From: Cellulomonas iranensis NBRC 101100 = JCM 18110
Lineage (GTDB): Bacteria > Actinomycetota > Actinomycetes > Actinomycetales > Cellulomonadaceae
Direction: 5' to 3'
NCBI RefSeq assembly: GCF_001552375.1
Contig: NZ_BCRB01000034.1
Location: 1-39,038 of the forward strand
DNA length: 39,038 bases
Positions 32,438 through 39,038 of this stretch are shown here, piece by piece. The translations under genes were made by a program, and so were the position numbers. Below the pieces are notes generated by a model. That model saw nothing but the letters and a program-made list of their open reading frames with translations, did not search any database and was not told the origin of the DNA. Within the stretch, counting starts at the first letter, position 1, and the number at the start of each line of letters is the position of its first letter.

Positions 32438-33805
32438 ATGCTAGAGATCATTGACGTTCCCAGCGAGGACGTGGCGGCGCTAACACTCAAGCAAGAGGGT
32501 CATTTTCTCGACTTCAAGGACAAGAGAATCTCGCCCGGGAAACTAACGCGATCCCTTGCCGCATTCTGCAACTCTGACGGTGGCGACTTATACGTCGGGA
32601 TTGCGGAGGAGTCTGGGAAGTTTACCTGGAGCGGCTTTGCCGATCCAGAAGATGCAAACGGCCATATCCAAGCGTTCGAGGCAGTGAGCCCGTTCGGCGA
32701 GGATCTCACGGGCGAGTTCCTTCGCACGCCCGGTCTCGATGGCCTCGTCTTGCATGTCAATGCAAGGAAATCTCGATTTGTTCGAAGCGATAGCGAGTCT
32801 AGAGTCTATAAGCGGGTCGGCGCCCAGAACCTGCCCGTATCGTCAGAGGAGTCAATTCTTGCCCTTCGACGACAGAAAGGGCTCGAGTCGTTCGAAGAGG
32901 AGACGGTAGCCGTCGCCCTGTCAGAGGTCACAAATTCGCTACCAATCCTTGAGTATCTCGTCTCGGCAGTGCCTACAGCGGAGCCGGAGGTCTACCTCCG
33001 CGGTCAGTATCTGATTCACGGTCAGCGACCGACCGTGGCCGCAGTGCTGCTCTTCGCCGAACAACCGCAGGCGGCGCTCCCCAAACGTTGTGGCATCAAG
33101 ATCTACCGTTACAGCAGCGAGGAGATGAGCCGCGACCGTCTGGTTCAGGATCCAATTACAGTCGAAGGGCACCTTTACGCGCAAGTCTACTCGGCCGTCG
33201 AGAAGACTGTCCGCCTCATATCTGAGGCCGCATTTTTGTCAGATGACGGGCTGAGGACTGTGGCGTATCCCGCGGAAACTCTGCATGAAATCATCACAAA
33301 CGCAGTTCTACATCGAGACTACAGCGTGACCGACGACGTTCATGTGAGAATCTACGAGAACCGCGTGGAAGTCGAGAGTCCCGGGCGCCTTCCGGGTCAC
33401 ATTACACCCGCGAATATCCTCTCTGAACGACTGAGTCGAAATCCATTCGTCGTTCGCCATCTGAACCGCTTCCCCGATCCTCCAAACAAAGATGTGGGCG
33501 AAGGTCTTGACACGGCTTTTGAGTTCATGCGGAAGTTGAACCTCAAGCAGCCGGAAATCTTGGAGCGCGAACACTCAGTGCTTGTGGTTATTCGGCACGA
33601 GAGCCTTGCTTCTCCTGCCCAGCAGGTCGTCGACCATCTCAACTCGAACGAGTCGATTCGAAACCAGCAGGCCAGGAAGCTGACAGGCGTTCTGTCAGAG
33701 AGCCGTATGCAGAAAATCTTCGAAGACCTCATCGCCGCTAATGAGATCGAACACGTCCCTGGAACAGCTGGACGAGGGTACGCTTACCGGCGGAAGCGGT
33801 CTTGA
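32438..33805 (+). CDS. AlbA_2 (Schlafen-like) / HATPase_c_4 domain protein, probably acquired
   Basis: A 455-residue protein with three recognisable parts. Residues about 15-120 resemble the AlbA_2 nucleic-acid-binding domain (EGHFLDFKDKRIS, LAAFCNSDGGDLYVGIAE). Residues about 280-390 match the GHKL-type HATPase_c_4 domain (ETLHEIITNAVLHRDYSV, VHVRIYENRVEVESPGRLPGHIT, RNPFVVRHL, VGEGLDTAFEFM). The last 60 residues resemble a winged helix. Proteins of this layout are annotated as ATP-binding or transcriptional regulators and also occur in defence-related islands. The gene is near 53% GC with codon use unlike every neighbour, a strong sign of transfer. The ATG at 32438 follows GGGAG; TAGGCT at 32405-32410 is a likely -10. 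Function is unknown. Confidence 0.85.
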   Translation: MLEIIDVPSEDVAALTLKQEGHFLDFKDKRISPGKLTRSLAAFCNSDGGDLYVGIAEESGKFTWSGFADPEDANGHIQAFEAVSPFGEDLTGEFLRTPGLDGLVLHVNARKSRFVRSDSESRVYKRVGAQNLPVSSEESILALRRQKGLESFEEETVAVALSEVTNSLPILEYLVSAVPTAEPEVYLRGQYLIHGQRPTVAAVLLFAEQPQAALPKRCGIKIYRYSSEEMSRDRLVQDPITVEGHLYAQVYSAVEKTVRLISEAAFLSDDGLRTVAYPAETLHEIITNAVLHRDYSVTDDVHVRIYENRVEVESPGRLPGHITPANILSERLSRNPFVVRHLNRFPDPPNKDVGEGLDTAFEFMRKLNLKQPEILEREHSVLVVIRHESLASPAQQVVDHLNSNESIRNQQARKLTGVLSESRMQKIFEDLIAANEIEHVPGTAGRGYAYRRKRS

Positions 33806-33853
33806 TTTGAAGTCGCGAGACTGTTTTGTCCAGCCCGCTGTGCGGCCGAGTGG

Positions 33854-34618
33854 TCACACCCCCGTGCGGGCGATCGTCGTGTTGTTGGCCTGCGCGCGCG
33901 GGCGCACGACCAGCAGGTCGACGTTGACGTGCGGCGGGCGCGACAGGCTCCACGCGATCGTGTCCGCGACGTCGTCGGCGACGAGCGGCTGGTAGCCCTC
34001 GTAGACCTGCGCGGCGCGCTCGGCGTCGCCGCCGAACCGCACGAGCGAGAACTCCTCGGTCGCGACCGCGCCCGGGGCGATCTCGACGACGCGGATCGGC
34101 TCGCCGACCAGCTCCCACCGCAGCGTGGTGGCGAGCATGCGCTCGGCGTGCTTGGCGCCCGTGTACCCGGCGCCGCCCGGGTAGGCGCCGTGCGCGGCGG
34201 TCGACGTGACGACGACGACGTCGCCCGCGCCGCGCTCGCGCAGCAGCGGCAGCACGCCCTGCACGACGCGCAGCGTGCCCAGCACGTTGAGCTCGTACAT
34301 CGAGCGCCACTGCTCGATATCGCCGTGCTCGACCGTGTCCTGCCCGAGCGCGCCGCCCGCGTTGTTGACGACCGCGTCGAGCCCGCCGGTGTCCCGCACG
34401 TGGGCGACGAGCGCGGCCACGTCGGCGTCCCGCGTGAGGTCGGCCACGACCGTGTCCGCGCCGGTCTCGCGCGCGAGCGCCGCGAGCCGGTCGGCGCGGC
34501 GCGCGGTCGCGACGACGTCCCAGCCGTCGGCGCGCAGCCGGCGCACCGTGGCGGCGCCGATGCCGGACGACGCACCCGTGACGAGCGCGCGGCGGGGACG
34601 GTCGGTGGACGCGGTCAT
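33854..34618 (-). CDS. Classical short-chain dehydrogenase/reductase
   Basis: A 254-residue cytoplasmic NAD(P)-dependent oxidoreductase. The cofactor motif TGASSGIGAA lies near residues 14-23, followed by ARR (suggesting NADP preference) and ADLTRD. NNAGG and ELNVLGTLRV are typical. The catalytic residues are Ser in VTSTAAHGAYPGG and Tyr/Lys in YTGAK, near residues 142-159. The sequence most resembles YdfG/serine dehydrogenase-like SDRs, but the substrate is not determinable. The ATG at 34618 follows AGGAG at 6 nt; the longer upstream frame adds unrelated residues. It is convergent with the AlbA_2 gene, only 48 nt away. Confidence 0.92.
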   Translation of the reverse strand: MTASTDRPRRALVTGASSGIGAATVRRLRADGWDVVATARRADRLAALARETGADTVVADLTRDADVAALVAHVRDTGGLDAVVNNAGGALGQDTVEHGDIEQWRSMYELNVLGTLRVVQGVLPLLRERGAGDVVVVTSTAAHGAYPGGAGYTGAKHAERMLATTLRWELVGEPIRVVEIAPGAVATEEFSLVRFGGDAERAAQVYEGYQPLVADDVADTIAWSLSRPPHVNVDLLVVRPRAQANNTTIARTGV

Positions 34619-34765
34619 GCGGGGCTCCTGGGGTGAGGCGGTCGGGCGCACTGCTCAGCATGCCCTCCTCGTGGGCCGAGGACGGCAGCGGTCCAGCGGA
34701 CGGGCGAGCGGGTCGGAGGGGGTCGACGCGGCGACCTTCGCACCCGCACCCGTGGGGACCCGACA

Positions 34766-34795
34766 GTTTCGACGTCGGAACCGAACCGTTTCGGT
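34766..34795. promoter_or_regulatory. Two abutting dyads in the SDR-esterase divergent region
   Basis: GTTTCGACGTCGGAAC (34766-34781) is palindromic at 14 of 16 positions. ACCGAACCGTTTCGGT (34780-34795) has perfect 6-nt arms around 4 nt. They share two bases and lie about 70 nt before the esterase start and 150 nt from the SDR start. This looks like a double operator; the regulator is unknown. Confidence 0.45.
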
Positions 34796-34864
34796 GGTGG
34801 CCGCTGTGCGCGGGCCGGGCGCACGGTGAGGGCTCGACGACCGTGTCGAGGACGAGGAGGTCGC

Positions 34865-36283
34865 ATGACCAGGACCCGCGGCTCGTGGATCGCCGGCACC
34901 GTCGCCGGCGTGCTCGCCGCCACCGGGGCGCTCGTCGGGGTGGGGACCCCGGCGCACGCCGCCCAGACCGTCACCAACATCGCCTACGCGCCCGCGGACC
35001 CGGCGGGCAGCCGGGGCCACCTGCTCGACCTGTACCTGCCCGACGGCCCCGGCCCGGCACCGCTCGTCGTGTGGTCGACCGGCTCCGCGTGGACGTCGGA
35101 CGACGGCAAGGCCGGCGCCGCCGCGGTCGCGCAGCAGCTCAACGCACGCGGCATCGCGGTCGCCGGCGTGAGCGTGCGGTCGAGCTCGCAGGCGAAGTTC
35201 CCCGCCCAGGTGCACGACGTCAAGGCGGCGATCCGCTGGCTGCGCGCGAACGCCGCGCAGTACCGGATCGACCCCGCGCGGTTCGCGACGATGGGCGACT
35301 CGTCGGGCGGGTGGGTCGCGAGCATGGCCGCGCTCACCAACGGCGTCGCCGCGCTCGAGGGGCAGGTGGGCACGACCGGGGTGTCGAGCGACGTGCAGGC
35401 GGGCGTCGACTTCTTCGGCCCGACCGACTTCCTGCGGCTCAAGGAGCAGGACCCGAACGGCTGGATCGACCACGACAGCCCGTCCGCACCCGAGGCGCAG
35501 CTGCTGGGCTGCGCGATCCCGTCGTGCCCCGACAAGGCCCGGCAGGCCAACCCGCTGACGTACGTCGACGCGAACGACCCGCCGATGCTCCTGCTGCACG
35601 GGCGCGCCGACACCGTCGTGCCGCACGCGCAGACCGAGATCCTCTACGCGGCGCTCAAGGCGGCGTGCGTCGACACCCGGTTCTTCTCGGTCCCGGGTGC
35701 CGGGCACAGCCACCCCGACGTCACGAGCGCCGCGCGGTACGGCCAGCAGACCGTGCGCACCGTGCGCGGCTGCCAGGAGACCGTGACGCAGGGCTCGCCG
35801 AACCCGAGCTGGGACACGATCGCCGCGTTCCTGCAGGACGCGTGGGCCGACGCGGGACCGCAGCCGACACCCACCCCGACGCCCACCGCCACGCCCACGC
35901 CCACGCCCACGCCCACGCCCACCGTCACCCCGACCCCGACGGTGACGCCGACGCCGACCCCCACCGCGACCCCGTCGCCGACCGCGCCCGCGGGCGCCTG
36001 CACCGCGACGTACCGGCTCGCGAACAGCTGGCCCGGTGGCTTCGTCGCCGACGTCACCGTGACCGCGGGGGCGGCACCGCTGACGGGGTGGCGCGTGACC
36101 GTGACCCTGCCGTCGGGCGCCACCGCGACGCAGGTGTGGAACGGCCGGTCGACGGGCGGCGCACCGCTGAGCGTGACGAACGCCGACTGGAACGGCCGCG
36201 TCGCGGCCGGCGGCAGCACGACGTTCGGCTTCCAGGGCACGGGCGACGGCGCGGGCGCGACCGTCACGTGCGCCGCCGCGTGA
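34865..36283 (+). CDS. Secreted carbohydrate esterase-like alpha/beta-hydrolase with C-terminal CBM2
   Basis: An extracellular enzyme of 472 residues, probably removing acyl groups from plant polysaccharides. It has a Sec signal peptide (MTRTRGSWIAG ... PAHA-A, about 1-33). The alpha/beta-hydrolase domain (about 35-325) has nucleophile Ser146 in GDSSGG, Asp249 in HGRADTVVP and His281 in GAGHSH, a BD-FAE/Pfam alpha/beta-hydrolase_3-like layout. A (PT)n linker spans about 333-377. The CBM2 at 379-472 begins CTATYRLANSWPGGF and ends TVTCAAA, with surface Trp residues (NSW, GWRV, VWNG, NADWNG) and a Cys pair at its ends. The ATG follows GAGGAGG. This modular form is typical of Cellulomonas. Substrate is inferred from the cellulose-binding module. 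Confidence 0.9.
   Translation: MTRTRGSWIAGTVAGVLAATGALVGVGTPAHAAQTVTNIAYAPADPAGSRGHLLDLYLPDGPGPAPLVVWSTGSAWTSDDGKAGAAAVAQQLNARGIAVAGVSVRSSSQAKFPAQVHDVKAAIRWLRANAAQYRIDPARFATMGDSSGGWVASMAALTNGVAALEGQVGTTGVSSDVQAGVDFFGPTDFLRLKEQDPNGWIDHDSPSAPEAQLLGCAIPSCPDKARQANPLTYVDANDPPMLLLHGRADTVVPHAQTEILYAALKAACVDTRFFSVPGAGHSHPDVTSAARYGQQTVRTVRGCQETVTQGSPNPSWDTIAAFLQDAWADAGPQPTPTPTPTATPTPTPTPTPTVTPTPTVTPTPTPTATPSPTAPAGACTATYRLANSWPGGFVADVTVTAGAAPLTGWRVTVTLPSGATATQVWNGRSTGGAPLSVTNADWNGRVAAGGSTTFGFQGTGDGAGATVTCAAA
35861..35998 (+). repeat. Low-complexity Pro-Thr linker coding repeat
   Basis: Runs of CCCACG and CCGACG hexamers encode the PT linker of the esterase. The imperfect short-period repeat is explained by the linker and is a likely slippage hotspot. 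Confidence 0.85.
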
Positions 36284-36300
36284 CGCGCTGACGCACCGTC

Positions 36301-36346
36301 CCGGGGCGGCGGCGGTGGGCACGCCCACGCACCGTCGTCGCCCCGG
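36301..36346 (+). terminator. Hairpin terminator after the esterase gene
   Basis: CCGGGGCG at 36301 pairs with CGCCCCGG ending at 36346, extended inward through G-U pairs to GTGGG/CCCAC. The long GC-rich stem begins 17 nt after the esterase stop. Confidence 0.6.
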
Positions 36347-36415
36347 ACGCACGTCCGCGAACGCCGCACATCGACCGGACACGCCACCGCAACACGGGCA
36401 CGCCACGATGCGCGC

Positions 36416-37756
36416 ATGTCACCGCAGGAGCTGGCGGACCGCGTCACCGACCGGTCCCCCCGGGGCATCGCCGCGACGATCGCGCGCCTCGTGCACGCGG
36501 GTGACCTGCTGCCCGGCGACCGGCTGCCGACCGTGCGCGAGCTGGCCGCGGCGCTCGGCGTGAGCCCGGCGACCGTCGGTGCGGCGTGGCAGGCCCTCGC
36601 GACCGCGGGGCTGGTGCTGTCGCGCGGGCGCGCCGGGACGTCCGTGCTGCCCGGCCCCGCGAGCCGGCTGCCCCGCCGGTACCGCGAGCTCGCGCGGGTG
36701 CCCGCCGCGTGCCTGGACCTCAGCGGCGGCGGACCGGACGCCGCGCTGCTGCCCGACCTGCGGCCCGCGCTCGCGCGCGTCGCAGCACGCACGCGCGCCG
36801 CGCGACCGCCCGACTACCTCGACGACCCGGTGGTGCCCGAGCTCGAGCGTCTGCTGCGCGCGTCGTGGCCGTTCGCCGCGCAGCGGCTCACGGTCGTCGA
36901 CGGCGCGGTCGACGCGCTGGGCCGCGTGCTCGAGCAGGTCGTCGGGTTCGGCGACCGGGTCGCCGTCGAGGACCCCGGCGCGCCGCCGCTCCTCGACCTC
37001 CTCGACCACCTGGGGCTCGAGCGCGTCGCGGTGCCGCTCGACGCGCACGGCCCGCGCCCGGAGGCCCTGGCGCACGCGCTGCGCGTCGGTGCGCGGGCGG
37101 TGCTGCTGCAGCCCCGCGCCCACAACCCGACGGGCGTCAGCACCACGCCCGCACGGCTGCGGTCGCTGGCCGCCGTGCTGCGCCGCGCGGCAGCCCCGCC
37201 GTGGGTCGTCGAGGACGACCACGCGGGCGACGTCGCGTCGTCGCCCGCCACGAGCCTCGGGGCGCTGCTGCCCGGTCGCGTCGTGCACGTGCGGTCGTAC
37301 TCGGCGTCGCACGGGCCGGACCTGCGCATCGCGGCGGTCGGCGGGCCCGCGGCCGTGCTCGACGCGCTCGTCGCGCGGCGGCTGCTCGGGCCCGGGTGGA
37401 CGAGCCGTCTGCTGCAGCGCGTGCTGGCCGACCTGCTGGCCGACGCGCGCGCGGTCGCGGCGGTCGCGCACGCCCGTGACGCGTACCGCGCGCGGCGCGA
37501 CGCCCTCGCGACGGCGCTCGCCCGGCACGGCGTGGCCGTCCCGCCGGGCGACGGCCTGCACGCGTGGCTGCGCGTGCGCGACGAGGACGCGGCCCTGGCA
37601 CGGCTCGAGGCCGCCGGGGTGCGGGTCGCGCGCGGGCGGGCGTTCCTCGCGGAGCCGCCGCCGCGCGGCGGGTTCGTGCGCGTGACCACGGGCGTGCTGC
37701 CGGACGCCGACACGGAGCGCGTCGCGGCCGCGCTGGCCGCCGCGGTCCGCGCGTGA
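36416..37756 (+). CDS. MocR/GntR-family regulator with aminotransferase-like domain lacking the PLP lysine
   Basis: A 446-residue chimeric transcription factor. The N-terminal GntR winged HTH is clear: AATIARLVHAGDLLPGDRLPTVRELAAALGVSPATVGAAWQAL, about 19-62, then GLVLSRGRAGTSV. The C-terminal fold-type I aminotransferase domain (about 100-446) retains PRAHNPTGVS, EDDHAGDVA and VRSYSASHGPDLRIAAVGG. The residue expected to be the PLP Schiff-base Lys (SKSHGPDLR in relatives) is Ala297, so covalent PLP binding is not expected. Effector may be altered or absent. No clear ribosome binding site precedes the ATG; CACGAT lies 6 nt upstream and may be a weak leaderless -10. The target is unknown. Confidence 0.88.
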   Translation: MSPQELADRVTDRSPRGIAATIARLVHAGDLLPGDRLPTVRELAAALGVSPATVGAAWQALATAGLVLSRGRAGTSVLPGPASRLPRRYRELARVPAACLDLSGGGPDAALLPDLRPALARVAARTRAARPPDYLDDPVVPELERLLRASWPFAAQRLTVVDGAVDALGRVLEQVVGFGDRVAVEDPGAPPLLDLLDHLGLERVAVPLDAHGPRPEALAHALRVGARAVLLQPRAHNPTGVSTTPARLRSLAAVLRRAAAPPWVVEDDHAGDVASSPATSLGALLPGRVVHVRSYSASHGPDLRIAAVGGPAAVLDALVARRLLGPGWTSRLLQRVLADLLADARAVAAVAHARDAYRARRDALATALARHGVAVPPGDGLHAWLRVRDEDAALARLEAAGVRVARGRAFLAEPPPRGGFVRVTTGVLPDADTERVAAALAAAVRA

Positions 37757-37787
37757 GACGGCGCGACGCACGCCACGCCGGCCCGGC

Positions 37788-37961
37788 TTGCCCGGCACCC
37801 GGGGGCAGCGCCTAGGGTGACGGGTCGGAACCCGGCCCCCTCTCTGGCCGGGTCGCACCGCCCTGGCCTGGGACGGTCCTCCGCGGCGCGACGTGCGCCC
37901 CACCCCCGACGTCCGCGTCCGACGACGTGCGCGGCAGCAGCCCCCGCCGGAGAGAGACCCC
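37788..37961 (+). promoter_or_regulatory. Promoter and structured leader of the substrate-binding protein gene
   Basis: TTGCCC (37788-37793) and TAGGGT (37813-37818), 19 nt apart, may form the promoter. The implied 5' UTR is about 135 nt. It begins with a perfect stem ACCCGGCC/GGCCGGGT (37830-37853, 8-nt loop) and ends in GGAGAGAG before the ATG. A leader this long is unusual here and may hold a riboswitch, but I could not match a known class. Confidence 0.4.
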
Positions 37962-38999
37962 ATGCCCCGCGCCGTCCACCGTCCGTCGTCCGTCCGCGCC
38001 CGCACGCGGCTGGTCCCGCTCGCCGCGCTGGCCGCGCTCGCGCTGGCCGGGTGCGCGTCGGGGGCGCCGGCCGCGTCCCCCTCGACCGACGGCGCGGCCG
38101 CGTCGACGGCGTCGTCGGGCGCCTACCGGCCCGTGACGGTCGACAACTGCGGCACCGAGGTCACGTTCGACGCGCCGCCGCGACGCGTCGTGACCATCAA
38201 GTCGTCCACCACCGAGATGGTGCTCGCGCTCGGCGCCGCCGACCGTCTGGTCGGCACGGCGTTCGCCGACGGCCCGGTGCCCGAGCGCTGGGCGGCCGAC
38301 GTGGCCGACGTCCCCGTCCTGTCCGACAAGGTCCCGGGCCCCGAGGCGCTGCTCGGGTCGGAGCCCGACCTCGTGTACGCCGGGTGGGAGTCGAACCTCA
38401 CGGCCGACGGCGCGGGCGACCGCGCGTCGCTCGCGGCGCTCGGCATCGCCACGTACGTGTCCCCCGCGGCCTGCAAGGAACCCGGCTACCAGCCGGACCC
38501 GTTGACGTTCGACGACGTGTTCGGCGAGGTCCGCGAGGTCGGCGCGGTGCTGGGCGTGCCCGACGCGGCCGACGCCGTGGTCGCCGAGCAGCAGGGCGTG
38601 CTCGACGCGATCGAGCCGGTCGACGGCACGACCGCCGTGTGGTGGTCGTCGGGCGGCGACACCCCGTACGTCGGCGCCGGGATCGGCGCGCCGCAGATGA
38701 TCATGGCCGCCGCGGGGCTCACCAACGTGTTCGCCGACGTGCACGACACGTGGACGTCGGTCGGCTGGGAGCAGGTCGTGGCCGCCGACCCCGACGTGAT
38801 CGTGCTGGTCGACGCCGCCTGGAACACCGCCGAGAGCAAGAAGGCCGCGCTCGCCGCGAACCCGGCGACGTCGCAGCTCGACGCCGTGCGCGAGCAGCGC
38901 TACGTCGTCGTGCCGTTCGCCGCGACCGAGGCCGGCGTGCGCAACGCGCAGGCCGCCGCCGACGTCGCCGAGGCCGTGCGTGCGCTCGACGCCGACTGA
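37962..38999 (+). CDS. ABC transporter substrate-binding lipoprotein, BtuF/F420-0-type
   Basis: A 345-residue extracytoplasmic cluster-A binding protein. The signal peptide ends in the lipobox LALAGC with Cys31. The mature protein has the two-lobed periplasmic_binding_2 layout: PRRVVTIKSSTTEMVLALGAADRLVGTAFADGP, then EPDLVYAGWESNL, a long helix region, then AADPDVIVLVDAAW and QRYVVVPF. AACKEPGYQPDPLTFDDVF and the TIKSSTTE motif recall the actinobacterial family annotated as F420-0 ABC transporter binding proteins; siderophore or cobalamin binding is the alternative. The ATG follows GGAGAGAG. Permease and ATPase genes would be expected just past the right window edge. Confidence 0.85.
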   Translation: MPRAVHRPSSVRARTRLVPLAALAALALAGCASGAPAASPSTDGAAASTASSGAYRPVTVDNCGTEVTFDAPPRRVVTIKSSTTEMVLALGAADRLVGTAFADGPVPERWAADVADVPVLSDKVPGPEALLGSEPDLVYAGWESNLTADGAGDRASLAALGIATYVSPAACKEPGYQPDPLTFDDVFGEVREVGAVLGVPDAADAVVAEQQGVLDAIEPVDGTTAVWWSSGGDTPYVGAGIGAPQMIMAAAGLTNVFADVHDTWTSVGWEQVVAADPDVIVLVDAAWNTAESKKAALAANPATSQLDAVREQRYVVVPFAATEAGVRNAQAAADVAEAVRALDAD

Positions 39000-39038
39000 C
39001 GCACCCGCCACGGGCGGGCGGGCGCCGCTGCGGCCGCC

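Noticed and set aside
32335..33840. Insertion sequence or integrative element around the AlbA_2 gene
   Set aside because: No transposase or integrase, terminal inverted repeats, tRNA or clear flanking direct repeats were seen.
35861..35998. Short-period repeat that might be mistaken for a CRISPR-like or satellite array
   Set aside because: The period is 6 nt, there are no spacers, and it is in frame as the Pro-Thr linker of the esterase.
37819..37961. Cobalamin riboswitch before the binding-protein gene
   Set aside because: The B12-box and GCCACTG-type core could not be found by eye; only a simple hairpin is certain.

Overview
The window is chromosomal DNA from a very GC-rich actinobacterium. 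The likeliest source is Micrococcales near Cellulomonas. The evidence is GC near 75%, GTG starts and 4-8 nt gene overlaps, leaderless promoters (a TANNNT box 6-7 nt before the start codon), an ileS translational T-box with an AUC specifier, a DUF4233-type gene beside ndk, and a secreted esterase with a Pro-Thr linker and a CBM2 cellulose-binding module. All assignments are read by eye from motifs; no database search was run.

Layout. (1) 1-3386, minus strand: smc (running off the left edge), ndk and a DUF4233-like membrane protein, each behind its own leaderless promoter. (2) 3427-5891, minus strand: a PTS-dependent dihydroxyacetone kinase operon dhaK-dhaL-dhaM. (3) 6273-12574, plus strand: four overlapping genes encoding a stand-alone polyketide ketosynthase, an AT-ACP-alpha-oxoamine synthase fusion, a divergent Sfp-type phosphopantetheinyl transferase and an atypical SDR. 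They start behind an AT-rich regulatory patch with a perfect 17-bp palindrome. (4) 12700-15549, minus strand: three envelope or secreted proteins of lower GC, one with an apparent frameshift in its signal peptide. (5) 16082-21358, minus strand: ileS-folC-tetR, coupled by overlaps and preceded by the T-box. (6) 21671-24412: tandem HAD phosphatases, a phosphoribosyltransferase and a lipoprotein. (7) 24489-28566, plus strand: a CtpE-like P-type ATPase, a formate/nitrite-type channel and a TipA-like MerR regulator. (8) 28612-32306, minus strand: a heterodimeric ABC exporter. (9) 32438-33805: a low-GC AlbA_2/HATPase gene, probably acquired. (10) 33854-38999: an SDR, the esterase-CBM2 protein, a MocR-type regulator and a cobalamin/F420-0-type substrate-binding lipoprotein.

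How the pieces work together. The most interesting system is region 3. KS and AT would extend a starter acyl group on the ACP once or a few times. The PLP-dependent oxoamine synthase would then release the chain by decarboxylative condensation with an amino acid, giving an alpha-amino ketone. The SDR could modify that product, and the local PPTase would activate the ACP. It looks like a compact, self-contained route to a sphingoid-like or alkyl-aminoketone small molecule. Together with the dha operon, region 4 and tetR, it lies between folC and the DUF4233-ndk pair, genes that are commonly adjacent in Micrococcales, so regions 2-4 look like an accessory insertion in a core locus. A second notable point is the MerR gene: it has a textbook 19-bp-spacer promoter and a strong internal ribosome binding site that would give a separate ligand-binding domain, as in Streptomyces tipA.
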